Shown here piece after piece: positions 18,496 to 26,799 of a DNA stretch of 64,000 bases. Origin of the DNA: Flavobacterium aquidurense (GTDB lineage: Bacteria; Bacteroidota; Bacteroidia; Flavobacteriales; Flavobacteriaceae); the NCBI RefSeq assembly GCF_001404985.1, contig NZ_JRLF01000012.1:434001-498000 (forward strand). The letters are read 5' to 3'. Under the pieces are notes generated by a model. It was given only the letters and a program-made list of their open reading frames with translations, did no database searches and was not told the DNA's origin. How positions within the stretch are numbered: the stretch's first letter is position 1; each line of letters starts with the position of its first letter. Position numbers and translations under genes: made by a program.

Positions 18496-18681
18496 TGTGA
18501 TGTGTAGTTTGTTGTATTGAGGTGCAAATTTAGTGTAAATAAATAGTAAGCGCAAATTTGAAAAGAAACTCTTTTGAAAAAATATATAGATGTTTTTTTA
18601 AACCATATAAGTAATATAAGTTCATCTAATTAGTGTGTGAATTTTGCTGGCAAAGTCGTATAACGCGAAGTTTTTTTTTTG

Positions 18682-18796
18682 TTTCACGCAGATTTGGCAG
18701 ATTAAGCGGATTTTTAATTGATTAAATTAATTATTAAATCTGCGCAAATCATTTAGTAAGCTTTATATCTCCCTTATCTGCTAAATCTGCGTGAAA
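18682..18796. repeat. Inverted repeat, TTTCACGCAGATTT family
   Basis: Left arm 18682-18704 and right arm 18774-18796 are inverted copies, 21 of 23 positions matching, with about 70 bases between. The 14-base core is perfect and recurs at 36599-36695. It lies in the 370-base gap between purL and the endonuclease gene, which otherwise holds only AT-rich sequence and a terminator. Confidence 0.75.
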
Positions 18797-18815
18797 AAAA
18801 ACTCAAGTATTTGTA

Positions 18816-18843
18816 TAAAAAAAGCGGCAATATTGCCGCTTTT
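18816..18843 (-). terminator. Intrinsic terminator of the endonuclease gene
   Basis: Ten-base-pair stem AAAGCGGCAA/TTGCCGCTTT with a two-base loop; T run on the minus strand. Confidence 0.85.
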
Positions 18844-18867
18844 ACTTTAGTAAGCACTCGTTATTAA

Positions 18868-20733
18868 TTAGTTGATAATGATCTTTTTTGCAAAAGTTTC
18901 AGCATCTTTATTAATACGAACAATGTAAATGCCTTTTGGCAAATTGTTTATCGTCGATAATGAATCAGTGATGTTTGATTGCTCAAATACCTTTTGACCT
19001 ACTATAGAAATTATCTCGATAGAGTATGATGAACCAGTATTATCAAAGTAAATGGTAAAGTTACCGTGAGTTGGATTTGGATATAAAATAAGTCCACTCA
19101 ATTCAGTAATAGTTTCTTCTGGTGTATCAACAGATAGAGTTTCTCCAGGTTTAGCACCCAGATTAGAACAAGTGTCCACTGTGTATGAATCCCATTGTGA
19201 GCTAAGGCTAAATGTTGTACTTGGAGCCGTTACCGTTGATTTTCTTCTTAAAGTAACATCAGCAGCAAAGTTGGCAGTTCCTCCGTTAAAAGTTCCTATG
19301 ATGTCAATCAAAACACCATTTTTGAATAAACCTACAGCGTCATTTCCGTTAAAAGTCAATTCAGTTGCTGTTGTCGAAATATTTGCTGAGCTCGGAGCAA
19401 AACAAGTTGATGACATCGAACTGTTTACGATCGTAAATTTGCTTCCCGAAGCTAATGTTCCGCTTAATGCTAAACCTGTGCTCCATGATCCGGCGCCATT
19501 AGTTTGTTTTTTTACAGTATAAGCAGATAAACTTACAGAACTTCCGGTGTTATTGGCAATTTCAAGGGCTTTATTATTTCCTGATCCTTCAATGTATTCA
19601 GAGAATAAGATATCGCTTGCTGTTCCGCCGGTTCCGCCGCCTGCATTTGTTGTAACAGAAATTACATTGCTTGATCCGGAAGTATTTCCTGCAGCATCTT
19701 TTGCCTTAACATAAATGCTGTAAGTTGTTGAAGCAGTTAATCCTGTAATGGTATAATCTAAAGTACTAACCGTGTTTTTCAGGACATTATTTGCATAAAC
19801 ATCATAACCAGTTACGGCAACATTATCTGTAGAACCACTCCATGCAACTGTAATAGAGGTTGCTGTTTTTGCTGTAGAAGCCAAACTGGTTGGAGTAGTT
19901 GGAGCCTGAGTATCTCCGGAAGGAGCAGTACCTCCCCAAATTTGATTTACATATTCCGGATGATCGATATATGGATTTCTATTGTTCTGACGTGCGTAAA
20001 TTGCATTGTTTCTTGCAATTTCTCTTGCGCTTACAGGATCTTGTGCATTCCAGGCTAAAAGCATATTTAAGAAGGCAGTTGTAAAAACTTTATTACTTGA
20101 ACCATCAAACATGGCATAGCTATAACCTGCAACGTTATTTTCATATCGGGTGGCGAAATAAAAGTACATTCTGGCGATATCACCTTTAAAAGCATTTACA
20201 GGTTCAAAAACAGTTCCTGAATATCCAGATACAGAACTTGATCCTAATTTGCTTCCGTTTTGTGAAGTGTAAGTTACTGAACTTACAGTTCCATGGGGAT
20301 AATTAGAACGCATTCCGTTTACTTTTCCGTCGGTTGGAGTTATAAAATGTGCATCAGCAACCATTGGTGATTGCTCATTAAATACAGATTGTGGTATAAT
20401 GTGTTCTCTGTTATAGCAATCGCCTTCTGCAGAATAATTTCCACATCTTTGTGTGCTTCCGATGCTGTAATTGTATGGGTCTGTTCCTGACGGATTTTCA
20501 GAATACATGTCTAAAACAGTTCCGTCATTTTCATAGAAATTATCCACGTCAGAGGTTTGATAAGTCGTGTACAAACCGGCATAACCATTATTAGTATGGT
20601 CTTTAATAATATTGTACAATTGAGTTTTTAGGGTATAACCTGTTCCGGTTGCGGTGTTATAATAACCTGAAGGTATCTGGGCAAAACCCAACGTAACAAA
20701 AATCAATAAGAGCAAAGAGTAGTTTTTTTTCAT
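18868..20733 (-). CDS. Secreted endonuclease I family protein with type IX secretion C-terminal domain
   Basis: A 621-residue multidomain export. Signal peptide to about residue 18; EndoI-type nuclease domain about 20-265 with the metal/catalytic motif CYNREHIIPQ (His near 111); a fibronectin type III domain (about 275-365); a lamin-tail-like beta domain (about 375-480); and a C-terminal sorting domain (about 545-621) with LYPNPTHG and a final KKIIIN typical of type IX secretion cargo. It probably degrades extracellular nucleic acid for phosphate or nucleotides. The gene has its own terminator. Domain borders are estimates. Confidence 0.9.
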   Translation of the reverse strand: MKKNYSLLLLIFVTLGFAQIPSGYYNTATGTGYTLKTQLYNIIKDHTNNGYAGLYTTYQTSDVDNFYENDGTVLDMYSENPSGTDPYNYSIGSTQRCGNYSAEGDCYNREHIIPQSVFNEQSPMVADAHFITPTDGKVNGMRSNYPHGTVSSVTYTSQNGSKLGSSSVSGYSGTVFEPVNAFKGDIARMYFYFATRYENNVAGYSYAMFDGSSNKVFTTAFLNMLLAWNAQDPVSAREIARNNAIYARQNNRNPYIDHPEYVNQIWGGTAPSGDTQAPTTPTSLASTAKTATSITVAWSGSTDNVAVTGYDVYANNVLKNTVSTLDYTITGLTASTTYSIYVKAKDAAGNTSGSSNVISVTTNAGGGTGGTASDILFSEYIEGSGNNKALEIANNTGSSVSLSAYTVKKQTNGAGSWSTGLALSGTLASGSKFTIVNSSMSSTCFAPSSANISTTATELTFNGNDAVGLFKNGVLIDIIGTFNGGTANFAADVTLRRKSTVTAPSTTFSLSSQWDSYTVDTCSNLGAKPGETLSVDTPEETITELSGLILYPNPTHGNFTIYFDNTGSSYSIEIISIVGQKVFEQSNITDSLSTINNLPKGIYIVRINKDAETFAKKIIIN

Positions 20734-20955
20734 AAAAATAGTTTAAGATTTGGGTGGCTAATAAATTGAATTTTAGGTTTCTAATTTATTAATTGTATCA
20801 AAAATACTACTTTTAAGAATACACTGTGTTAAGTGATCTTTAATTTTAGAAAAATTTTCTTACTGTTTGGTTTTGAGTTGTATAAGTGAACTTTTGAAAG
20901 TTTTTGAAATAATCTCGCAAAGACGCGAAGTCGCAAAGTTTTTTTTATCATTAAG

Positions 20956-21054
20956 TTTGTCATTTCGAGGTACGAGAAATCGCACTCGTACATCTACATG
21001 TCGATTTTCTTTGCGGAATTTTTAGTGTGATTTCTCGTACCTCGAAATGACAAA
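20956..21054. repeat. Long imperfect palindrome, TGTCATTTCGAG type
   Basis: Arms 20956-20985 and 21025-21054 are inverted copies, 29 of 30 positions matching, with a 39-base spacer. It lies in the 380-base gap between two minus-strand genes; no gene is seen in the gap, only this repeat and AT-rich sequence with a TCGCAAAGACGCGAAGTCGC piece at its left. Confidence 0.85.
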
Positions 21055-21113
21055 TAGCACGTTCAAAAAAAAACTTAAATTATTCTTATATCACTTATAT
21101 AGTGAAAACAAAA

Positions 21114-22628
21114 CTACTTAGGGAAAGCCGCGCTTTGATATGCGCCCAAATCAGGAGGAGAAGTTCTGGTTGCCCCAATAATATCTAACGGAATTATATA
21201 AGCGGGATTCCCTTTCGCGAAAGCGGCAGAAGTATTGTCGATATTGAATTTGTTTTTTGAAACATTCAAGAACTTGGGATTTTCATTTAAGATGATTTGG
21301 TTGTAATGTGCCACATCTGTTTTAAATTGATAATCAGGATTTGAAGTGGTACTGAATTTTAGTAAACAATTGTTTAATTGATAAACGAAAGCAGTATTTG
21401 TATTTTTATTCAAATTAAATTCGTTGCTTGCTGAACCATAAATAATGCAATTATTGAAAGTTGCCTGAGTTAAAGGGTTGGTTTCCGGTGTTGCTCCGGC
21501 TAAACTGTTGCTTAAATTAACGGCAAACTGTGAACTTCCTTGCCAATTATTATTGAAGGTACAATGTGTGAAAATATAATTTCCGCCATAAACACAAGAT
21601 AAACCCGCTAATCCGGCATAATTGATCACAATGTTTTCTCCGTTAATATGCGCGTTTTGAGCCAGGATTCCATATTCGGCACAATTATAAATCTGTGTGT
21701 TTTTTATTTGGATGGTAGTTGTATTATCAGGACTTTTTATGTTTAAACCTGTAATGGCATTTTTTAAGGTAAGATGATTGATGGAATGATTTTTACTTCC
21801 GTTTGCAAAAATAACAGAGTTCCATTGTCCGGGAATATCATCGTAAAGAGATTCCAGCCGGTCACCTTCAAAAATAACTTCATTTTCCAGTTTATCAGTT
21901 GAAGATGCAGTACCATTAATTTGAAGTGATGCCTGATTGTCTATATAAAGTCCTGAATTAGAGTGAAAAAAAACTCGTGCTCCGGCTTCAAAAGTAACGG
22001 TTTTACTTTCAGGAACTCCTGCGTATCCATAAATAACATACGGTTTTTGTTTGGTAAAGAGCAATTCATTTCCGTTTACGGCATCATTTTCATTCAGATA
22101 AAAACCATCAACATCTTTTCCGTCAATTTTGATTTTTTCTTTAGTTCCGTCAGGATTTTGTTTTGGATAAAGAAAAACAGCATCCTGAACTAAAGTAACC
22201 AGTGCGACTTCCTGAAGATTTGTGCCACTGTCGAACTGAATTTGATCTGTATATAAAAAATCAGCAGGATTTGCATCTGTGATATCTGCGGTAGTTTCTA
22301 TAAAAATATACAAACTGTCTTTGGCTAAAAGCGTAACATCTTTAAAGATTTTTCCGTTGGTTCCGGCCATTCCGTCAACCGTCATTCGGTATTTTGAATT
22401 TAATCCGTTTTTTAACTGAATTACAGGAATCGAAATATCGTCTTTACTTTTGTTATATACTTTAAGCTGGTAAGTACTAGAGCCAATATTTTTAAATACA
22501 GTATCTAAATACACCGTATCTTTTGAAAACTTTAAATCTCCGGAACTGGCAACGGTATCAAAATCAGTTCTGCAAGAGCTGAAAGTTATAAGTAAACCAA
22601 AAATAAAAAGTATAAAGTATTGACGCAT
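21114..22628 (-). CDS. Lipoprotein with right-handed beta-helix region
   Basis: Start at ATG 22628 gives a signal peptide with lipobox FSSC near residue 18 (504 residues in all); a longer frame adds seven residues. About 20-150 looks like an Ig-like/'DUF' beta domain (VYLDTVFKNIGSSTYQLKVYN), and about 200-450 shows repeated short beta-strand turns with asparagine ladders (NHLTLKNAITGLNIKS, TQIYNCAEYGILAQNA), as in parallel beta-helix proteins. The protein is probably anchored to the outer membrane. Many such folds bind or cleave polysaccharide, but no catalytic set was identified. Confidence 0.75.
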   Translation of the reverse strand: MRQYFILFIFGLLITFSSCRTDFDTVASSGDLKFSKDTVYLDTVFKNIGSSTYQLKVYNKSKDDISIPVIQLKNGLNSKYRMTVDGMAGTNGKIFKDVTLLAKDSLYIFIETTADITDANPADFLYTDQIQFDSGTNLQEVALVTLVQDAVFLYPKQNPDGTKEKIKIDGKDVDGFYLNENDAVNGNELLFTKQKPYVIYGYAGVPESKTVTFEAGARVFFHSNSGLYIDNQASLQINGTASSTDKLENEVIFEGDRLESLYDDIPGQWNSVIFANGSKNHSINHLTLKNAITGLNIKSPDNTTTIQIKNTQIYNCAEYGILAQNAHINGENIVINYAGLAGLSCVYGGNYIFTHCTFNNNWQGSSQFAVNLSNSLAGATPETNPLTQATFNNCIIYGSASNEFNLNKNTNTAFVYQLNNCLLKFSTTSNPDYQFKTDVAHYNQIILNENPKFLNVSKNKFNIDNTSAAFAKGNPAYIIPLDIIGATRTSPPDLGAYQSAAFPK

Positions 22629-22881
22629 TTGAATAAAGTTTTTTGCCACAACTAAAAGGATTAAAAAGATTTTTCGACTCTTGTCTATAAATATTTAATC
22701 TGTTTTAATTTGTGTAATCTGTGGCAAAAAAAATTACGTTTCAGCCGCAGATTAATATTGATTGTTTTTGTAAAAATAACAAAAAACTTACATGATTGAA
22801 GTTGATTTTTAATTTAGAATTGGATTTTCTAATTTGTATCTCTTCTTTTCTTTAATTTTACGATTTTAAAGCCTGATTTAA

Positions 22882-23313
22882 ATGAATTATACAAAAGAGC
22901 AAATCTTAGCGCGTTGTAATGAGTTTTCTAAAAACACGCTAATGGAAACGCTAAAAATAGAATATATAGATGCCGGAGAAGATTTTTTGACAGCAAAAAT
23001 GCCAGTAAATCCGTCCGTTCACCAACCAATGGGACTTTTGCATGGAGGCGCATCTGTAGCTTTGGCAGAAAGTGTGGGAAGTGCAGCATCATTTTTTTTT
23101 ATTAATCCAAAAGAACAAGAAGTACGCGGAATTGAAATTTCGGCCAATCACTTAAAAAGTATTCGCGAAGGCTGGGTTTTTGGGACGGCAAGAATCATCC
23201 ATAAAGGAAGAAGTATTCATCTTTGGGAAATAAAAATCACTGATGAAGCCGGAAATCTCATATCGCTTTGCAAACTGACCAATATGGTTTTGGAAAAAAA
23301 GAAAACAGAATAG
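22882..23313 (+). CDS. Hotdog-fold thioesterase, probable DHNA-CoA thioesterase (MenI-like)
   Basis: A 143-residue PaaI/YbgC-type hotdog protein. The motif MGLLHGGASVALAES (residues about 49-63) holds the conserved His-Gly-Gly and the catalytic acidic residue; GIEISANHLKSIREG follows the usual second half. It starts a plus-strand pair with the isochorismate synthase gene only three bases downstream, which makes 1,4-dihydroxy-2-naphthoyl-CoA, a menaquinone precursor, the likely substrate. Assignment to menI relies on this context; a general acyl-CoA thioesterase remains possible. Confidence 0.8.
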   Translation: MNYTKEQILARCNEFSKNTLMETLKIEYIDAGEDFLTAKMPVNPSVHQPMGLLHGGASVALAESVGSAASFFFINPKEQEVRGIEISANHLKSIREGWVFGTARIIHKGRSIHLWEIKITDEAGNLISLCKLTNMVLEKKKTE

Positions 23314-23316
23314 AAC

Positions 23317-24384
23317 ATGAATGACTTTTTTTCTAAAATAAAAAAACATTACGATAAGCAACTGCCTTTTGTAATGTATTCTAAACCCAATTCCAGAAAT
23401 ATTTTTGGGCTTTTACAGCAAAATGATACGTTGCATAAAATCTTCAATTATAAAGAAAAAGGCTTTGTGTTTGCATCTTTTGATGAAAAACAACTGATTT
23501 TGATTCCGGAGAACGAATCTGAAATTTTAACAGCAGAACAAGACGAAACTTCTTTTGATACGATTGAAATCGAAGATCTGATTTTTGATTCAGACGCCAA
23601 AACACAATATGAAGATTTAGTATCAAAAGGAATTGAAGCGATTAAAAATGAAGAATTCAAAAAAGTGGTTTTGTCGAGAAGCGAAAAGGTTAATTTGGCC
23701 GAATTTGATTTTATAACCACTTTTCAGCATTTGATCGAATTGTATCCTACTACTTTTTCGTATTGCTTTTTTCATCCTGAAATTGGTTTTTGGATGGGGG
23801 CAACGCCGGAGCAATTATTAAAGGCAAACGGAAATGTTTTTGAAACAATGGCTTTGGCCGGAACGCAAAAAGCAACTTTGGAAACTGATATTGCGTGGCA
23901 GCAAAAAGAAAAAGATGAACAGCAATATGTAACTGATTTTATTGTAAAACGATTGCGCGAAGTAGCTTCTTCAGTACATGTAACAGCGCCTTACAGTGTA
24001 AAAGCGGGTTCAATCTGGCACATTAAAACAGATATTTCCGGAGTTCTGAATGATAATTCTACCTTGGAAGAAGTAATCGATACGCTGCATCCAACTCCTG
24101 CAGTTTGTGGTTTGCCAAAGAAAAAAGCAAGAACATTTATTATTGAAAACGAAAATTACGACAGAACTTTTTATACGGGTTTTCTGGGCGAATTAAACAG
24201 CAGTTTTGCACATAATGATATTAGTTCTGATTTATTTGTAAATTTACGAAGCATGCAAATTCAGGACAATAACGCTATTTTGTATATGGGCTGCGGAATC
24301 ACAAAAGAAAGTATGCCTGAAAAAGAATGGGAGGAAAGCGTAAATAAGTCAATGACAATGAAAAGAGTTTTGAGAATAGCTTAA
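23317..24384 (+). CDS. menF: Isochorismate synthase (chorismate-binding family)
   Basis: A 355-residue chorismate-binding enzyme. Typical motifs: VLSRSEKV, FWMGATPEQLL, ETMALAGT, the LHPTPAVCGLPK stretch, and YTGFLGEL, ending with an MGCGITKES substrate-pocket region. It converts chorismate to isochorismate, the first menaquinone step. The menaquinone role is preferred over siderophore synthesis because of the thioesterase three bases upstream. The N-terminal 100 residues are short compared with E. coli MenF, as usual in Bacteroidota. A 28-bp inverted repeat lies just after the stop. Confidence 0.9.
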   Translation: MNDFFSKIKKHYDKQLPFVMYSKPNSRNIFGLLQQNDTLHKIFNYKEKGFVFASFDEKQLILIPENESEILTAEQDETSFDTIEIEDLIFDSDAKTQYEDLVSKGIEAIKNEEFKKVVLSRSEKVNLAEFDFITTFQHLIELYPTTFSYCFFHPEIGFWMGATPEQLLKANGNVFETMALAGTQKATLETDIAWQQKEKDEQQYVTDFIVKRLREVASSVHVTAPYSVKAGSIWHIKTDISGVLNDNSTLEEVIDTLHPTPAVCGLPKKKARTFIIENENYDRTFYTGFLGELNSSFAHNDISSDLFVNLRSMQIQDNNAILYMGCGITKESMPEKEWEESVNKSMTMKRVLRIA

Positions 24385-24392
24385 AAAAAATA

Positions 24393-24479
24393 AGTTTACA
24401 GTCTCAGTATTTAGTCTCAGTCACGGTTTTCAGTTTTGCTGAGACTGAATACTGAGACTAAATACTGAGACTGTAAACT
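24393..24479. repeat. Perfect 28-bp inverted repeat with heptamer character
   Basis: Arms 24393-24420 and 24452-24479 are exact inverted copies built of 7-base units (AGTTTAC, AGTCTCA, GTATTTA, GTCTCAG). The spacer repeats part of the motif again. It lies 9 bases after the stop of the isochorismate synthase gene and could act as a terminator or RNA-stability hairpin. Confidence 0.9.
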
Positions 24480-24498
24480 GTGACTAAAAATAAAAAAA

Positions 24499-25215
24499 AT
24501 GAAATTAGATATATTAGCCTTTGGTGCGCATCCGGACGATGTAGAATTGGGTTGTGCGGGAACAATTTTAAAAGAAGTATCTCTGGGCAAGAAAGTAGGT
24601 ATTGTTGATTTAACGCGTGGTGAATTAGGAACCCGCGGTACCGCAGAAACCAGAGATCAGGAAGCAAAAGATGCAGCTGAAATTTTAGGGGTTTTAGTTC
24701 GTGAAAATTTAGGTTTGCGTGATGGTTTTTTTGCCAATGATGAAAAGCACCAATTAGAAGTCATAAAAATGATTCGAAAATACAAACCTGAAATTGTGTT
24801 ATGCAACGCTATTGACGATCGCCATATCGACCACGGTAAAGGAAGCAAATTAGTATCTGATGCCTGCTTTTTATCAGGATTGATGAAAATTGAAACTTCT
24901 ATAGATGGAGAACAACAAGAAGCATGGAGACCAAAAGTCGTATACCATTATATTCAGTGGAAAAATATCGAACCAGACTTTGTAGTCGATATTACAGGAT
25001 TTGAAGACAAGAAAATTGAAGCTGTCATGGCGTATAAAACGCAATTTTATGATCCAAATTCAAAAGAACCTGCTACGCCAATTACAAGTAAAAACTTTAT
25101 GGAAAGCTTAAATTATCGTGCGCAGGACTTAGGAAGGTTAGTTGGTAAAGATTTTGCAGAAGGTTTTACTGTCGAAAGATGTTTGGCAGTCAATAGCTTA
25201 GAAGATTTGATGTAA
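24499..25215 (+). CDS. bshB1: Bacillithiol biosynthesis deacetylase BshB1
   Basis: A 238-residue PIG-L/LmbE-type zinc deacetylase. The metal-binding AHPDDVELGC is at residues 10-19, RGELGTRGT follows, and DDRHIDHGKG supplies the third ligand region. These match BshB1, which deacetylates GlcNAc-malate in bacillithiol synthesis. Length is as expected for the family. It lies downstream of the menaquinone genes but separated by an inverted repeat, so separate transcription is possible. Bacillithiol production is consistent with Flavobacteria. Confidence 0.92.
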   Translation: MKLDILAFGAHPDDVELGCAGTILKEVSLGKKVGIVDLTRGELGTRGTAETRDQEAKDAAEILGVLVRENLGLRDGFFANDEKHQLEVIKMIRKYKPEIVLCNAIDDRHIDHGKGSKLVSDACFLSGLMKIETSIDGEQQEAWRPKVVYHYIQWKNIEPDFVVDITGFEDKKIEAVMAYKTQFYDPNSKEPATPITSKNFMESLNYRAQDLGRLVGKDFAEGFTVERCLAVNSLEDLM

Positions 25216-25242
25216 TTTTGAGATAAAAATTTCATTTTTTTC

Positions 25243-25273
25243 TTTGGAGAAGCGAACCTTTGTTGTATATTTG
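25243..25273 (+). promoter_or_regulatory. Promoter of the first tRNA-His
   Basis: TTTG (25243-25246), 19 bases, TATATTTG (25266-25273). Both boxes fit the Bacteroidota consensus and the tRNA starts 18 bases later. The second tRNA-His has the same arrangement. Confidence 0.75.
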
Positions 25274-25290
25274 CAACCGCAAAGAAAAAT

Positions 25291-25365
25291 GGTGGTTGTA
25301 GCTCAGCTGGTTAGAGTATTGGTTTGTGGTGCCGAGGGTCGCCGGTTCGAACCCGGTCAGCCACC
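25291..25365 (+). tRNA. tRNA-His (GTG), copy 1
   Basis: Cloverleaf with the encoded extra G at -1 (25291) opposite the discriminator C73 (25365), which is diagnostic for histidine. Anticodon GTG in a TTGTGGT loop; D-stem GCTC; T-stem GCCGG with CCGGT. CCA is not fully encoded (CCAG follows the acceptor). Its anticodon stem has T27-A43 and T28-G42, weaker than in copy 2. Own promoter and terminator. Confidence 0.95.
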
Positions 25366-25374
25366 CAGAATTGT

Positions 25375-25405
25375 AAAAGCCTTGAAGAAATTCAAGGCTT
25401 TTTTT
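25375..25405 (+). terminator. Intrinsic terminator after tRNA-His copy 1
   Basis: GCCTTGAA gaaa TTCAAGGC stem (25379-25398) and a run of T. Confidence 0.9.
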
Positions 25406-25560
25406 GTGCGTTTATTTTTTTGAACGTTTTTTTGTCATTTCAAAAAAAAAGAGCAATGTTTAAATATTGATTTATTGGTTGTTACGGTTTAGTTTGTGAA
25501 ATGTATTATTTTATAAAACCATTTTCTTGCCTGATATCTCCCGTTTTTGAAGCCTTTTTT

Positions 25561-25591
25561 TTTGCATAAGTAAACCTTTGTTGTATATTTG
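25561..25591 (+). promoter_or_regulatory. Promoter of the second tRNA-His
   Basis: TTTG (25561-25564), 19 bases, TATATTTG (25584-25591), with AACCTTTGTTG between the boxes as in the first copy. Confidence 0.75.
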
Positions 25592-25609
25592 CACTCGCTA
25601 AGCAAAAAT

Positions 25610-25684
25610 GGTGGTTGTAGCTCAGCTGGTTAGAGTAGCGGTTTGTGGTGCCGCGGGTCGCCGGTTCGAACCCGGTCAGCCACC
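25610..25684 (+). tRNA. tRNA-His (GTG), copy 2
   Basis: Same cloverleaf as copy 1 with the -1 G and C73. It differs from copy 1 only at anticodon-stem positions, with G27-C43 and C28-G42 replacing T27-A43 and T28-G42, so pairing is kept and strengthened. Own promoter and terminator. Confidence 0.95.
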
Positions 25685-25692
25685 CAGAAATT

Positions 25693-25724
25693 TAAAGCCT
25701 TGAAGAAATTCAAGGCTTTTTTTG
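25693..25724 (+). terminator. Intrinsic terminator after tRNA-His copy 2
   Basis: Same GCCTTGAA gaaa TTCAAGGC hairpin (25697-25716) as after copy 1, then T run. Confidence 0.9.
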
Positions 25725-25800
25725 TGCGTATAATTTTCGGAGCCCATAAAACATTAAACCGGATATAGAAAATTTATCTATATTAGATGGAAAAAATATA

Positions 25801-25832
25801 AAAAAAGCATGACGATTAAGTCATGCTTTTTT
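25801..25832 (-). terminator. Intrinsic terminator of the metallopeptidase gene
   Basis: Stem GCATGAC (25807-25813) with GTCATGC (25820-25826), extended by A/T; T run on the minus strand. Confidence 0.85.
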
Positions 25833-25855
25833 GGTTGTTATTTTTGGTTTATGAA

Positions 25856-26707
25856 TTATCGGATTTCGTCGAAAGTATCTCCCTGCTTGATATCGCCGGT
25901 TTTAAAACCTTTTTTAAACCAGTACATTCTTTGTTCAGATGTTCCGTGTGTAAAGGAGTCCGGAACAACATGTCCTTGCATTTTACTCTGAATAGCGTCG
26001 TCTCCAACTGCATTAGCTGCACTTAAAGCTTCTTCGATATCACCCACATCTAAATTTTTCTCGTTGTAATGTGACCATACTCCGGCATAAAAATCAGCTT
26101 GTAGTTCTAATGCTACTGAAAGTTTATTGGCTTCGGCTTCGCTTTTTCCTTCTTGTTCCTGACGCATTTTTGCTGAGGTTCCTAATAAAGTCTGTACGTG
26201 ATGCCCAATTTCATGCGCTATAACATATGCAATTGCAAAATCACCACCCTTGGCACCAAATTTATTTTTTAACTCCTCAAAGAAGCCTAAATCCATATAG
26301 ACTTTTTGATCGCCCGGACAATAAAACGGACCTGAAGCAGATGATGCACCACCACAGGCAGTGTTTACAGAACCTCTAAAAAGTACTAATTTAGGATTTT
26401 TGTATGTCATACCGTTTTCGGTAAATATTTTGTTCCAGATATCTTCGTTATCAGCTAAAATAACTCGGACAAAATTGCCCATTTCTTCATCTTCCTTGCT
26501 TAACGGAGCTGCGGCTTCAGTTTGTGTCTGCTGTCCGCCTTGCATTTGCTCCAACACGTTTCCTACGGTTTGACCGGTTTCTCCTCCAAATACGTTTAAT
26601 AATAAAATAATGATACCAATAACTCCGCCCCCAAGAGCTACTTTTCCTCCGGAAACTCCTCTTCTGTCTTCTACGTTATCACTTTGTCTTCTGCCTAACC
26701 ACTTCAT
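25856..26707 (-). CDS. Neutral zinc metallopeptidase (YpfJ family)
   Basis: A 283-residue protein starting MKWLGRRQSDNVEDRRG, as in the YpfJ/KPN_02809 family. One membrane helix at about residues 27-44, a variable linker, then the peptidase domain with AYVIAHEIGHHVQ (HExxH near residue 164), LELQADFYAGVW (third ligand Glu/Asp) and a conserved C-terminal HGTSEQRMYWFKKGF. It is probably anchored in the inner membrane with the enzyme outside. Physiological substrate unknown. Own terminator. Confidence 0.92.
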   Translation of the reverse strand: MKWLGRRQSDNVEDRRGVSGGKVALGGGVIGIIILLLNVFGGETGQTVGNVLEQMQGGQQTQTEAAAPLSKEDEEMGNFVRVILADNEDIWNKIFTENGMTYKNPKLVLFRGSVNTACGGASSASGPFYCPGDQKVYMDLGFFEELKNKFGAKGGDFAIAYVIAHEIGHHVQTLLGTSAKMRQEQEGKSEAEANKLSVALELQADFYAGVWSHYNEKNLDVGDIEEALSAANAVGDDAIQSKMQGHVVPDSFTHGTSEQRMYWFKKGFKTGDIKQGDTFDEIR

Positions 26708-26799
26708 AGTATAGTGTATTTTTAGTTTATTATATTTTTTCTTGTACGAATTTATATATTTTTCAGGAGATACACATTACAGTTACAATTTAGTTTTTA

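Noticed and set aside
22882..25215. Siderophore synthesis cluster from the isochorismate synthase gene
   Set aside because: No NRPS, 2,3-dihydroxybenzoate or export genes are adjacent; the hotdog thioesterase partner points to menaquinone.
25809..26026. Two plus-strand ORFs over the terminator and 3' end of the zinc metallopeptidase gene
   Set aside because: Shadow frames of the minus-strand gene; they start inside its terminator.
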